DNA of 64,000 bases from Corylus avellana (lineage: Eukaryota; Streptophyta; Magnoliopsida; Fagales; Betulaceae): contig NC_081545.1 of assembly GCF_901000735.1 (NCBI RefSeq), positions 14,124,919 to 14,188,918 of the forward strand. The letters run 5' to 3'. The first letter of the stretch is position 1. The number at the start of each line of letters is the position of its first letter. Both the position numbers and the translations under genes were made by a program. This document shows, one piece after another, positions 11,391 to 21,338 of this stretch. The notes under the pieces are model-generated. The model saw only the letters and a list, made by a program, of their open reading frames with translations. It made no database searches and was not told the origin of the DNA.

Positions 11391-12147
11391 CCAAACTAAC
11401 CACAGCCTAGTAATTACCCGAGGCACTACACCTGGGGTGAGAGAACTACTCCCATGGACGATGGGGGGTGGGTTGACCACCTCCAAATTTTTCTCTTTAT
11501 TATTACTTTTTTTTAAAAAAATAAAAAATAAAATTATGCGTGTCTTTTAAGATTTTAAAGTTGTTTTTTTTTTTTTTGGAAAAAATACAAATTAGTCCAT
11601 CTAATTTGCATCTTTATAGAATCAATCCCTATGTTTTTAATTTTAAGAAGTAGATCCCTATGGTTGGCTTCCATATAAAAATGTTATTTCCTTTATCATT
11701 TGTAATAGAAGTTAATGCCACTTGGCCATTTATACACATCACCACTAATGATATATCAATACATGTATATCAATTGATGTCAGCATTACAAGTGGCTAGC
11801 AAGATTAACAAACTCCATGTCAGAGTCGCACTTATGCACCTCATAGTTAAAATAAGAGAAATGATAGAATTCATTCATTTTTCAAATATATTTTAATCAT
11901 CTTCATAGTAAACGGATGAATCTATCATTGAATTTGTATAGGGTCCGCATAAGTCCATAAATCTAATGGTAGATCTATTGAATTTGTAGGATGAAATAAG
12001 GAAAAAATGAAAAAAAAAAAAAATGTTGACATGAATCATTTCTTTTTGTAACGACCCCCTTAATAATCAAAAAGTTAAGTCACTACAATAACCTGTATAT
12101 ACATATTAGCATTTATAATATAAGCACATCACATCAAAGATTATAAT
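11391..12147. other. Non-coding stretch with a Mutator-type terminus-like segment
   Basis: Near 11577-11700 the sequence ggaaaaaatacaaattagtc followed by ctaatttgcatc resembles the start of Mutator-type MITE arms in this window. A GC-rich unit (gatggggggtgggttgacc) lies at 11459-11480. No opposite arm or TSD was found. The remainder is AT-rich with no gene. Confidence 0.35.
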
Positions 12148-12998
12148 TGTTAGGGCAATTTTCTAACTCTTTTCGCTATGGCATGAGCTACATGTTCTTC
12201 GAGGTGTACGCGTGATAGATTCAGAATGCGCTTGTGATGCTCCCTGATGGCTGCAAAATGGTAAGAGGGTCAAAGGATCCGCCAGCGTCTATGCCGGGGA
12301 AACTCCAATGCCTAAGTCAGTTCCTTGGAGAAAAGCAATTTGATGAACAAACTCAATAATTCAGCCTAATCAAGTATTATCAATATCAGAGAAATATTCA
12401 GATCCCTTTGTACCTTTTCTAGGGGCCTATTTATAGGCTTAAGAGTTGAAGTAGGCTTAAACTGGTTCTCCTGAAGAGTTGAGATAGACTTGAACTAGCT
12501 CTCCTGAAGAGTTGAAATAGACCTGAACTATCTCTCCCCAATCTAGACTTTGAATACGTCTTTGTGAAATAGAGCCCCACTTTAATTTTACCTGATGCTT
12601 TTTGATTAATAGCTATGTGGGCTTATCATTGGCCCTAAGGCCCAAAACCTGATGGCCTTGTAGTGTGGTTTTATTCCCAATAGTTACCTCTAATTCCCTT
12701 AGCCGAGGTATTCGGGTAATGGGAATTTTAATCAGATTCCTTGGATGGCTCGTTGTTTGGCATTTGTCTAAGACTCACATCTCCCTGTGAGTGTACCTAG
12801 AGCTCAACAGCTGGAGCTCTTCATGGCATCATCTTAGTTCCCAAGAGTACCCCCCAACTCTCTTCCTAGGTTGAGGGTGAAACCTGTCATATCTTTTAGG
12901 ACTTGGTTGAAGAACCAAGAATTCTCCTTCATCCATAAACCTGCAAACTTGTAAACCTTTCTCTTGAAATAAAAATTCATGTAAACATTATTAATACA
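12148..12998 (-). repeat. Putative 3' LTR of the Tat-like element
   Basis: Minus-strand ends are TGTATTAATAATG and CCTAACA, giving about 851 bp with TG...CA termini. A G-run polypurine tract lies immediately upstream. Segments such as ggaaactccaatgcctaagt (12299-12318) resemble cactccaatgcttaagtta near 18509. Three degenerate copies of a block around ctcctgaagagttgagatag lie at 12466-12541. With no second LTR to compare, the exact ends are tentative. Confidence 0.55.
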
Positions 12999-13009
12999 TA
13001 TACCCCCCA
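12999..13009 (-). other. Polypurine tract of the Tat-like element
   Basis: The minus strand reads atggggggta directly before the putative LTR. Such tracts prime plus-strand DNA synthesis. Its position between the repeat array and the LTR fits. Confidence 0.55.
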
Positions 13010-13020
13010 TGACCGGGTAT

Positions 13021-13725
13021 GTAAACCGAGGGTCAAACCCAACCTTATCTATCGGGCTTCGTGAAAGTAGACAAGCTCAAGCCTTTACTAGTGAACCGGG
13101 AATTAAACCCAAGCTTATCTACCGGGCTTGGCTAAAATAGCCAAGCTCAAGCCTTTACCTGTGAACCAGAAGTTAAACCCGACTCTGCCTACTGGGCTCG
13201 GCTAAAACAGCCAAGCTCAAACCTTTACCTGTGAACCGGGAGTTAAACCTAACCTTACCTACTGGGTTTAGCTAAACAACCGAGCTCAAACCTTTACCTG
13301 TGTACCAGAAGTTAAACCCGACTCTGCCTACTGGGCTCGGCTAAAACAGCCAAGCTCAAACCTTTACCTGTGAACCGGGAGTTAAACCTAACCTTACCTA
13401 CTGGGTTTAGCTAAACAACCGAGCTCAAACCTTTACCTGTGTACCAGGAGTTAAACCCGACCTTACCTACCGGGCTTAGCTAAACAATTAAGCTCAAACC
13501 TTTACCTGTGAACCGGGAGTTAAAACAAACTCTTCCTACCAGGCTTGGCTAAAACTGCCAAACTCAAACCTTTACCTATGAATTGGGAGTTAAACCCTAC
13601 TCTACCTACCGGGCTTGGTTGAAATAGCTAAGCTCAAACCTTTACCTGTAAATTGGGAGTTGAACCCGACTCTGCCTACCGGGCTTGGCTAAAACAGCCA
13701 AGCTCAAACCTTTACCTATGTTCCT
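13021..13725 (-). repeat. 70-bp tandem repeat array, block 1 (about 10 copies)
   Basis: Units of 70 bp share gaaccgggagttaaaccc, ctacctaccgggcttggc and aacagccaagctcaaacc, with 5-20% differences between copies. The inverted pair ggcttggctaaaacagccaagc in each unit can form a hairpin. The array is in the 3' untranslated region of the minus-strand Tat-like element. Confidence 0.93.
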
Positions 13726-13939
13726 TTACCTGTCTCCGGGGGCGGTCCGGTCGTTCTTGTTTTTCCTTAGGGCTTTCTCCCTATGGCCTTGTTTTTCCTT
13801 AGGGTTTTCTCCCTATAGCCTTGTTTTCCCTCAAGATTTTCTCCCTGGTTTTTCCTTAAGGTTTTCTCCTTATAGCCTTGTTTTTCCTAACGGTTTTCTC
13901 CATGTGTTTTTCCTTAGGGTTTTCTCCATATAGCCTTGT
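13726..13939 (-). repeat. T-rich tandem repeats (ttgtttttccttagggtttt units)
   Basis: Short units of about 31 bp (with 27-60-bp variants) combining tgtttttccttagggttttc and tccctatagcc follow a GC-rich bridge (ctccgggggcggtcc). The same block, longer, reappears at 18063-18465. Confidence 0.88.
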
Positions 13940-14308
13940 TCCAGGCTTAGCTAAATAGCCAAGCTCAAACCTTTACCTGTGAACCAGGAGTTAAACTCGA
14001 CGTTACCTACCAGGCTTGGCTAAAACAGCCAAGCTCAAGCCTTTACCAGTGAATTGGGAGTTAAACCCAATTCTGCCTACCGAGCTTGGCTAAAACAGCC
14101 AAGCTCAAACCTTTACCTGTGTACCAGGAGTTAAACCCGACCATACCTACTAGGCTTTGCTAAAACAGCCAAGCTCAAGCCTTTACCTGTGAGCCTGGAG
14201 TTAAACCTGATTCTACCTTTCGGGCTTGGCTAAAACAGCCAAGTTCAAACCTTTACTATGAACCAGGACTTAAACCCAACTCCACTTGCCGGGCTTGGCT
14301 AAAACAGT
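13940..14308 (-). repeat. 70-bp tandem repeat array, block 2 (about 5 copies)
   Basis: The 70-bp unit resumes after the T-rich block and stops in the middle of a unit (ggcttggctaaaacag), where the element at 14309 is inserted. The unit continues on the far side at 17904. Confidence 0.92.
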
Positions 14309-15711
14309 TGATAAGTACCAAATATTGCATACTAGGTCCCCTTTAGCTATGTCGTTATTTAATATTCTGTGTTAGTTTTGTGTTTTTAATGTTTTGTAGG
14401 CCAATAAGGAGAAACTGTAGCTTTAAAGGGAAAAATGCAAAGTTTGGAAGAAAGCATACTTTGAGAAGACCTAGATGTTGTGGTTAAGTCTAACCAAATC
14501 CAAGAAAAGGTTAAATCGGAAGAAAGATTAGAATGGATTAAAGATCAGATTGGATAAAATTTCGGATTTGATTCAAATTTAGATTATGCACATGTCTCAG
14601 TATTTTGATTATAACATTCTGTTCAAATATCAGATTGAAGTGATTCAAATGGCATTGGAAAGCTAACTCAAAATACTACAATTCGTTGTGAAATAGGATT
14701 TTCCTAATTCGGACGATTACTATGCCAAAATCGCCCTGCAATTAAAAACACAAATCTGGATGAATCCTATTCTGATTTCAGACTTCTATTTTGATTGGAA
14801 GACAGACCTCTGAATTATCTAGGTTTAATAGGGCTTTTAGGACTTTCCTAAGCCTATAAATAGACCTCTTTGCATTCAAGAAAAGATATATAATTTCAGA
14901 GACTAGTTTTGGGATACAATTTTGGAGACAGAATGTAATCCACAGCTTTTCTTTTAGTTTAGTTTTTCTTTAGTTTAGGTTTTATTTTTATGTGGAGCTA
15001 ATTCTCAACTAAGGTGAAGGATGAAGCCTCACCGATGAAGAACATCAATACTTTCATGTAAGTCTTTATTTATCTGATTTTATGGGGTTTAATATTTCAA
15101 TTGTTTTACTTCTTTTCAATGTGTGGAGTGATTCTTGGATATCTTTTGTGATTCAATGATACACTTGATGATTTAAGATAATTTCACATAATTGATTTCT
15201 TGATTTTATTTGCCTAAATAATTGAATATCCCTTGTGATTTGTTCTACGGATACATTTGGTGTTTCAATTAAGATTGGATATCTTTTGTGATTTATAGAA
15301 ACATTTGATGATTTAATTGATATTGGATTCCTTTTGTGATTTGTGCAATGAATGGATACATGAAATGGTTTTGATTAACTGTTGAAGCATAGTAAAATAT
15401 ATCTAAGATTTTAATTGTGAGAACTTTAGATTAATAGTGATAAACATGGAAGTATGTTGTTATGATTCGGTGAGTGTGAATTCCCAAACCTTAGTATTTT
15501 ATTTCTTAGTTTATTTTAATTAGTTTATGTTTGTCTTTTAATTTTTAAAACCAAAATCAAAACTCTTTTTGGAAATAGCTTAGGATTTAATTAGTTTAGA
15601 TATATATTGCTTTTTCAAGAATACAATTCTCTGTGGTATTGACCTCACACTTGCAATCCATTAAACTACAATCGATTCGTTGACTTTCGAGTTAAATAAA
15701 TTTTCACAACA
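14309..15711 (+). repeat. 5' LTR of the family B element
   Basis: It starts tgataagtaccaaatattgc and ends aaataaattttcacaaca, 1403 bp. Its end (cgattcg...cgagttaaataaatttt) matches the reverse-oriented start of the solo LTR at 53795, which supports the boundary. The region 15190-15360 repeats gatatcttttgtgattt-like blocks several times. Confidence 0.8.
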
Positions 15712-15717
15712 AGTTTT

Positions 15718-15735
15718 TGGCACCATTGCCGGGGA
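15718..15735 (+). other. Primer-binding site for tRNA-Asp
   Basis: tggcaccattgccgggga lies 6 bp after the LTR. It differs at two positions from the complement of the plant tRNA-Asp 3' end (tggcgccgttgccgggga), the primer used by Athila-like elements. Confidence 0.8.
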
Positions 15736-15944
15736 ATTGTTCAATTTTTTAAACCAATTTATTTCTAAATTACTTTTATTCTTCTACTAGTTATAATTAT
15801 GATTTTATTTTTCGGCAATTTGTTTTTTTTTATTCATGTTACAAATTTTTTTTAAAAAAATAGAAGATTTTTTTTTGTTGTTTGTTGTTTTGTTTTTTTT
15901 TTTTTTTGGCTTGTTTTACAGTTCTGCCGTAACCCCTGCTAGTT

Positions 15945-16075
15945 CGATCGATTGCAGCCCTACTACGATTGAGCGCATTTAGGGCCAAGACAGCAAGCTC
16001 AAGCGCACCTGCGCTCGTTAATTGCCGCATCTTCACTTAAGTGTGATTGATCGCACATCAGCGCGATTGAGCGCA
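15945..16075. repeat. Cluster of GATCGA/GATTGAGCGCA motifs
   Basis: gatcgattgca, cgattgagcgca, gattgatcgca and gcgattgagcgca occur within 130 bp in the leader before gag. The same motif type appears in the family A LTRs and internal region, though the surrounding sequence differs. Confidence 0.7.
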
Positions 16076-16284
16076 CTCACAACAAAGGCTGCAACTGCAG
16101 CAGTTCAGTAGATTTTTGCTAAAAATTTATTTTTGGTCCTTTTTGTGAGTTTTGAAATTTTAGTTTTTTTTTTTTGTTAGTTAGTCCTTTTTTTTTTAAA
16201 TTTTATTTTATGTAAAAAAAATATGAAAAAAAAGGTTAATGTTTTATGTAGGAAATCTGCATGCTAATAGAGTGAGGGTGAAGT

Positions 16285-17787
16285 ATGAATTTTCAGTTTA
16301 ATAATTTTAATAATTTTTCTGTACAACATGCTTCTCCTAGTTGTAAGACACCAGCTCCTACCAACTACAATCAAAATTTTTACCCACATAAACCATGTTC
16401 ATATTGTTTCAATCCTTATCATGAGAAAAACAATTGTTCAAATCTGTGAGCTCAGATCAACGACTTATGGGACAAATTAGATCAAATCAGAGCAGCTAGA
16501 TCTAATTTTTCATATGAACAAATGAATAGAAATTTCTACAATCCAGGGTTTGATTCAAATTCCAATTATCACAACCCGGACTGGAGCAACCAATCTAATT
16601 TCTCGTGGTCAGCTCAGGTTACAGGAAATTATGCTCACCAATTTGATCAATTGCACCATTCAGAATATCCGCAGTTCGATCACAAAGCTCAACCACCTGC
16701 GAATCAATCCATTACTCAAATGCCATAGCCTGCACCACAGGCATCACTAGAAGACATGATGAAAGCATTTATGCAATCAATTGATAAGAAGGAGCAAGAG
16801 ATGAAACAAGAACTGCGACAATTCAATCAAGAGCTCAAAGATGCCAACACTCAAACTACCGTAGGGATGGAAGAATGGATTGGCTAGAGTGAGAATGAAC
16901 ATCCATCTGAACATCAACTTGACCCAATGACTTAATATTGGGACAATGAGAGCATAGAGAATAACAATAAGGAAGAAGAGCTTCAAAGTCAGTTGTTGGC
17001 TGAAAGACATTACATGATTGATGAGGATGAGTCCGAAAGTTCTTATCATGAGCATGTCCAAGCCACCTCCAACTTTGAAAGAGAGGAAAGTTCTATAAGA
17101 AATTATCTTCCTAAAGATGAGGTATTTCAATTTTGTCCAACTGCTCACATTGATGACTTAAAAAGGAGAATAGCGGAACTCAAGGTTGTTAGGTCGGCCT
17201 ATATCAGAACTATAAATAAGTGAAGACTATCTCTATTTTGTGAATATTGTTATAATCCTACTTACCACCAAAGCTAATGTCCATTCATTTTACACTACAT
17301 GGTTGATGAGAAGGAAATTGTGGATAACAAAGAGGAGCACACACAGCAAGTTCAGCATGCCCAAGTCATCACCACCCTTGAGAGTAAGAAAATTGTTGAT
17401 AATATTGAGGAAGAAAAAGAAGAAGAAGTTGAGCACCCTGAGCAAGTTGAGCACCCTGAGAATAGTGAGCCCCCAACAGATCCTAATCTGCCTAGTGACA
17501 TGGAAGTGAGTACTGAAGCCCCTGCCTGCATCATTGTCCCTCTTGAGACACGTCAAGAGCCCAAAGCTTCATCGCCTAAATGTCTCAAAGATCCATCTTA
17601 TGTCAAGATACTCAAGGACTTGTGCACGCAATCACACAAATCTAGGAACCACTTTCCTAAGAAGATCCTTCAAAGCAAGCAATTCTACATCAGATGGCGA
17701 AATATCCTTCTAGAGGGGTATGAAGTTTTGAAGAAGAAGGGTGGAAGGGATTGGTTGGACATCCACATGATAGGGGGAGCGCTGTAA
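16285..17787 (+). pseudogene. Gag-like remnant of the family B element
   Basis: From the ATG at 16285 the frame reads asparagine-rich sequence, then PCSYCFNPYHEKNNC, a clean CX2CX4HX4C zinc knuckle (16396-16437). A TGA follows. It continues with NYHNPDWSNQSNFSWSA, a lysine/glutamate-rich helix (MMKAFMQSIDKKEQEMKQEL) and acidic stretches, with further stops at about 16726, 16887 and 17221. The last piece (17299-17787) ends with SYVKILKDLCTQSHKSRN, like the KFLKDLCT region that joins gag to protease in Athila-type elements. It would package element RNA if intact. The stops show that it is not. Confidence 0.75.
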
Positions 17788-17849
17788 AGTTTTGTCCTCC
17801 AGTTTATTTTCTGCACTTCACTCCACAAATTCTTTCTTTCCTTTTTCAT

Positions 17850-17903
17850 TATATTGCAAACGATTCGAGCACTTGTGAGTATTAAAATTTACACAACAAC
17901 AGC
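17850..17903 (+). repeat. Stub of the family B 3' LTR
   Basis: tattgcaaacgattcgagc and attaaaatttacacaaca resemble the last 55 bp of the 5' LTR (caatcgattcg ... aaataaattttcacaaca). The rest of the 3' LTR is missing, so an internal deletion probably removed it. Confidence 0.5.
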
Positions 17904-18062
17904 CAAGCTCAAACCTTTACCTGTGAACCAGGAGTTAAACCTGACTTTACCTACCGGGCTTGGCTAAAATAGCCAAGCCCAAACCTTTACCTCTGAACTG
18001 GGAGTTAAACCCGGCTCTACTTATCGGGCTTGGCTAAAACAGCCAAGCTAAAACCTTTACCT
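17904..18062 (-). repeat. 70-bp tandem repeat array, block 3
   Basis: It picks up the 70-bp unit (acagccaagctcaaaccttt, gaaccaggagttaaacctga) exactly where block 2 was cut at 14308. About two copies remain before the T-rich block. Confidence 0.9.
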
Positions 18063-18465
18063 ATGTTTCCTCCTGTCTCTGGGGGTTGTCCAATCATTCT
18101 TGTTTTTCCTTAGGGCTTTTTTCCTATAGCCTTGTTTTTCCTCCGGGTTTTCTCCCTATAGCCATGTTTTTGTTCAAGGTTTTCTCCCTGGTTTTTCTTT
18201 AGGGTTTTCTCTCTATAGCCTTGTTTTTCCTAAGGGTTTTCTCCATGGGTTTTTTCTTATGGTTTTCTCCCTATAGCCTGTTTTTCCTTAGGGTTTTCTT
18301 TTTATAGCCTCGTTTTTTCTCAGGGTTTTCTCTATGTGTTTTTCCTTTGGGTTTTCTCCTTATAGCCTTTTTTTTTCCTCAGGGTTTTCTCCCTGCCTCT
18401 GGGGGTGGCTTCATGCCTCCTTGTGTCTCCTTAGGGTTTTGTCCCTATATCCTGCTTCCTAAGAA
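18063..18465 (-). repeat. T-rich tandem repeats, long block
   Basis: About a dozen units of gtttttccttagggttttct and ccctatagcc type, joined to ctctgggggttgtcc like the bridge at 13731. The same order (70-bp array, bridge, T-rich units) occurs twice, so the compound block itself seems to be duplicated. Confidence 0.88.
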
Positions 18466-18689
18466 GAGGCATCAATGTTCTGGAGGTCTTTAGACCAGGG
18501 ACACTCCAATGCTTAAGTTAGCCTCATTCTTTTATTAAAAATATCCATGCCCCTAAAATCCAGGAGATACCATGTCTCCATGGAAAAGTTCGAAAGCAAT
18601 AACATAGTTGAGAAAAACATAAACCTAAGAGAAAATAAGCAATAACATAGTTAGTATTCCATCATTTGTCTGGGTGTGATAAGTACATG

Positions 18690-19422
18690 GCCCCCTACTA
18701 CAGTAGCCATCATTATTGTATTTCGGCCATCACATCTTGGTTCTTTAGTCCTCTACGCGGTGGACTCCTATCTCTTTCCTGTCTTCGGTCATCTCCTCTT
18801 TCGCGCTTTCCCGGGGGCCGTTCTCCCAGCCCCAATCTCCTTGGTAAGGATGATTTTGTGGAAGGTACTCTTGGGGCTGGTTGTTCTGGGGTTGGCGATG
18901 CTGAGGTTGATTGCCCTCAAAGTTTCGTTGCTCTCCCAGAAATTGGACCAGCTTTTCATTCTCTATCAGCTTCTAGATTAATAACCTTAGGGCTATGCAC
19001 CCCTCGGTATAATGACATGTCTTCTCATGGAAATCACTATATTTATATTTATTCCTTAAGGGAGGATTACCTGGTATTTTCGGCGGTCTACCAAATTCCT
19101 GGTCTATCTTGATCTCTATGAGAACTTCTATCCCGGCATTGAGGGGTGTGAAGTCGTACTCACTAAACTTCTTTGTCGGCTCGTGTTCGTCGTTGGCCGT
19201 TTGGGTCTTTTCCTTGTCTTCTCCCCTATCTCCTCCTGGAGTCACCTTGAGCTGGCCATAGCTTTCAGAGACTCCTTAGGGTTGATGAACTCATCCACTT
19301 TGTTCATCAGATCCTAAATAGTGCCGGGCTGTTTCCGGATCAACTTATTCATCAAAGCTTCTCCGGGTAGAATGCCCTGGTAGAGGGCGGCAAACACTAT
19401 TTGGTCTTTCGGATCTTCTACT
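18690..19422 (-). pseudogene. Tat-like gag remnant
   Basis: On the minus strand: FAALYQGILPGEALMNKLIR, then DLMNKVDEFINPKESLKAM (capsid C-terminal part, 19420-19260). Next come a lysine/arginine-rich linker, FTPLNAGIEVLIEIK, and PLRNKYKYSDFHEKTCHYTE with GCIALRLLI (19170-18975). The last resembles the Tat/Retand gag pattern of a KYCRFHRDHGHDTEDC-type motif, here with the first Cys and other residues changed (YSDFHEKTCHYTEGC). A Q/N/P-rich tail follows to about 18690. Stops and frame changes are present. Plus-strand frames over the same interval are antisense artefacts. Confidence 0.72.
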
Positions 19423-19636
19423 AACATCTAGCATTTCCATATATATATGGAAATGCTAGATGTTCTTCCAGTGTTCTCCTGGTATCTTCAAAACTGTGAT
19501 GTGGCTTTTAAAATCACCAATAAATTAAAAATCAGTAATGATAATTTCAAATTCAACAGTGATTTTAAAATCCACATCACAGTTGGGAGGACACCAAGGG
19601 AACACTAGAAGAACACCTAGCATTTTCTATATATAT
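19423..19636. mobile_element. Palindromic MITE with a 42-bp perfect hairpin at its left end
   Basis: 19423-19464 is a perfect palindrome (aacatctagcatttccat, a 6-base loop atatat, then its exact complement). From 19441 the left arm gaaatgctagatgttcttcc ... aactgtgatgtggcttttaa pairs with the right arm 19559-19636 (gtgattttaaaatccacatc ... gaacacctagcatttt). Arms are about 75 bp with a 40-bp centre. The ends lie in TA repeats, so a TA or TNA TSD cannot be resolved. It ends the Tat-like gag. Confidence 0.75.
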
Positions 19637-19687
19637 ATATATATATATATTGTTTTTTTGGCTTTTGGCCTTTTGGGGGTGGCCAGA

Positions 19688-20894
19688 TGATAAGTGCTAA
19701 AATATTCATATTTTAGCCCCCTTAATTTACATTTGTTAATTTCTTAGTTTTGTTATTTTGTACTATTTTATTTCCTTTTTGTGTTTTTTGTGTTTTATAG
19801 ATTTTTGGAAGAAAATGAAGTATTTTGAAAGTATCAGGCTTAAAGGACAAAATTAGGAAAAGGTACAAGTTTTGGACCAAGAGCAAAGTATTCAGCTAGT
19901 GTGATCGATCACACATGGCCTAGGATCGATCGCAGGAGTGCGATCGAGCACACTCAGGCGTTGGAGAAATTTTAGACACGCGGCAAGACTCATTTTTCTT
20001 CCTAAACCTGGATTTTCAAGTCCTAGTAGTAATAGGACGCACACCTCCGAATTTCCTAGGATTACTAGGGCTTCTAGGACTCTCCTAAGCTATATAAATA
20101 TACCTCTAAGCCTCACAATTTACGACACAACTTCAGAGAGGAAAATTTGGAGGCTACTTCCAGAAGCTTTTCAGTTTCTTCTTTCCCTTTTATTTTAATT
20201 ATGTGTAACAAACTCTTAGTTAGGGGCTAGATTGAAGCGTTAATCATATCTTTTTAGGATTTCAAAATGGCTTCTTTGCTACAATCATATTTTGGTGTAT
20301 TTAACTTGATTATTTCCTTCTTAATTGTCATATGAATGTGCTTGATCAACATATGCATGTAATATGGATTAGTTATTTAAGTTAATTTGGATGATCGAGT
20401 CTTGAGCTTAATAAAGTGACAAAAGATACCTTTGCGGGTTCTTGTGGTAATCAGCGAGAGTATATACCCATGCCCTAGGCCACATGTGTTTGTCGATTTT
20501 TATAGATTTATGTTTTCTTAAAGAACAACTTAGTATACACCCATGCTAAATCTTTTGAGAAAGAAAATAGTTAGAGTTACACTCATGCCCTTAGATTGGC
20601 AAACATTAAATATACCGGTATGATTGGCGCTTTAGCATATTGTTATCTTAATTAGTTTGATTAGTGGTGGATATCAAATCCCTAACACTTTCATTTATCT
20701 TCATCTCTTTTCATAATATCAATTTCGTGAAAATTTTGGTATTTTAATTTAGAAAATTAATTCTAAGCAAAATCAACAATCCTCGTGCGAATGATCTCGT
20801 ATTTTCTGCACTATACTATTGTTTGATCTTGTGCACTTGAGAGTTAAAACGTACTGAATATTATCTATTAATTTAGGTAGTATTCGGCATAACA
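19688..20894 (+). mobile_element. Solo LTR, family A
   Basis: It starts tgataagtgctaaaatattc and ends aggtagtattcggcataaca, 1207 bp, with all family A landmarks. Flanks CCAGA (19683-19687) and CCGGA (20895-20899) form a 5-bp TSD with one mismatch. A gatcgatcacac / gcgatcgagcacac cluster lies at 19898-19955. Confidence 0.9.
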
Positions 20895-21007
20895 CCGGAC
20901 CACCCCCAAGGGCCTGGGTGTGGTTTCGGCTGCACCCATATTGGCCTTGGGGGTGGTTTCGGCCTCACCCATATTGGCCTTGTGGGTGGTCCAGCCACCC
21001 CGAAAAC

Positions 21008-21008
<1 letters not shown>

Positions 21009-21074
<66 letters not shown>
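21009..21074. repeat. (CA)n(TA)n compound microsatellite
   Basis: About 16 CA units run directly into about 17 TA units inside the GC-rich core remnant. Long frames across it encode only repeated dipeptides and are not genes. Confidence 0.95.
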
Positions 21075-21076
<2 letters not shown>

Positions 21077-21314
21077 CTTTTGGCCTTTTGGGGGTGGCCG
21101 GACTACCCCCTTGGCCATGGGGTTGCTCCAGCCACCCCTTTGATATTTTTTTTCTCTTTTATTTTTTTAATATTTTTATTTTTCTTTTAAAAAATTATTT
21201 TTCTATTGCCCAAAACGACCCCAAACTAGGTCGTTTTTGGCTACAGCATGGTGCGGCTACCACACCGAAGCTGGATCCTTCTAGAATTACTCCTAAAAAT
21301 CTCGTTGTTCAAGT

Positions 21315-21330
21315 CCATTTTCTTGTAGTG
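21315..21330. mobile_element. Isolated CACTA terminus
   Basis: ccattttcttgtagtg is the complement of CACTACAAGAAAATGG, the usual terminal inverted repeat of plant CACTA elements. It faces left, so its element would lie to the left, but no opposite end was found. It is 8 bp from the LTR retrotransposon at 21339. Confidence 0.5.
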
Positions 21331-21338
21331 TGCAGACA

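Larger units (their letters stand above)
14309..17903 (+). mobile_element. Non-autonomous LTR retrotransposon (family B), 3' LTR nearly lost
   Basis: It interrupts the 70-bp array: left flank acagt (14304-14308) and right flank acagc (17904-17908) are a 5-bp TSD with one change. It has a full 5' LTR, a primer-binding site complementary to tRNA-Asp with two mismatches, broken gag sequences, and a short stub matching the LTR terminus. Protease, RT, RNase H and integrase are absent. Solo LTRs of a similar type lie at 53795-55222 and 62408-63921. Confidence 0.8.
12148..19422 (-). mobile_element. Tat-like Ty3/gypsy retrotransposon, truncated, 3' UTR full of tandem repeats
   Basis: Read on the minus strand: a broken gag (19422-18690), a spacer, T-rich 31-bp-type repeats, 70-bp tandem repeats, a polypurine tract (13009-12999) and an LTR (12998-12148). 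No protease, RT or integrase is present between gag and the repeats, so the element is non-autonomous or deleted. Tandem repeats between the coding region and the 3' LTR are a known trait of the Tat lineage. A separate LTR element (14309-17903) sits inside the repeats. The 5' end is lost at the MITE at 19423. Confidence 0.65.
19637..21200. mobile_element. GC-rich Mutator-type core remnant, split by a solo LTR
   Basis: The left piece reads ggccttttgggggtggccaga (19667-19687). After the solo LTR the right piece continues ccggaccacccccaaggg and repeats ggtttcggcctcacccatat units to 21150. The LTR therefore entered a palindromic ggggtggccggaccacccc core like that of the MITE at 4751. Outer arms are not recognised. 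A second ttgcttttggccttttgggg copy at 21074 repeats the block seen at 19651. Confidence 0.5.

Noticed and set aside
13021..14308. Regular repeats considered as a CRISPR-like array
   Set aside because: Units are contiguous 70-bp copies without unique spacers, in a plant retrotransposon 3' UTR.
18666..19112. 148-codon plus-strand open frame
   Set aside because: It is antisense to the Tat-like gag, whose zinc-binding and capsid motifs are on the minus strand.
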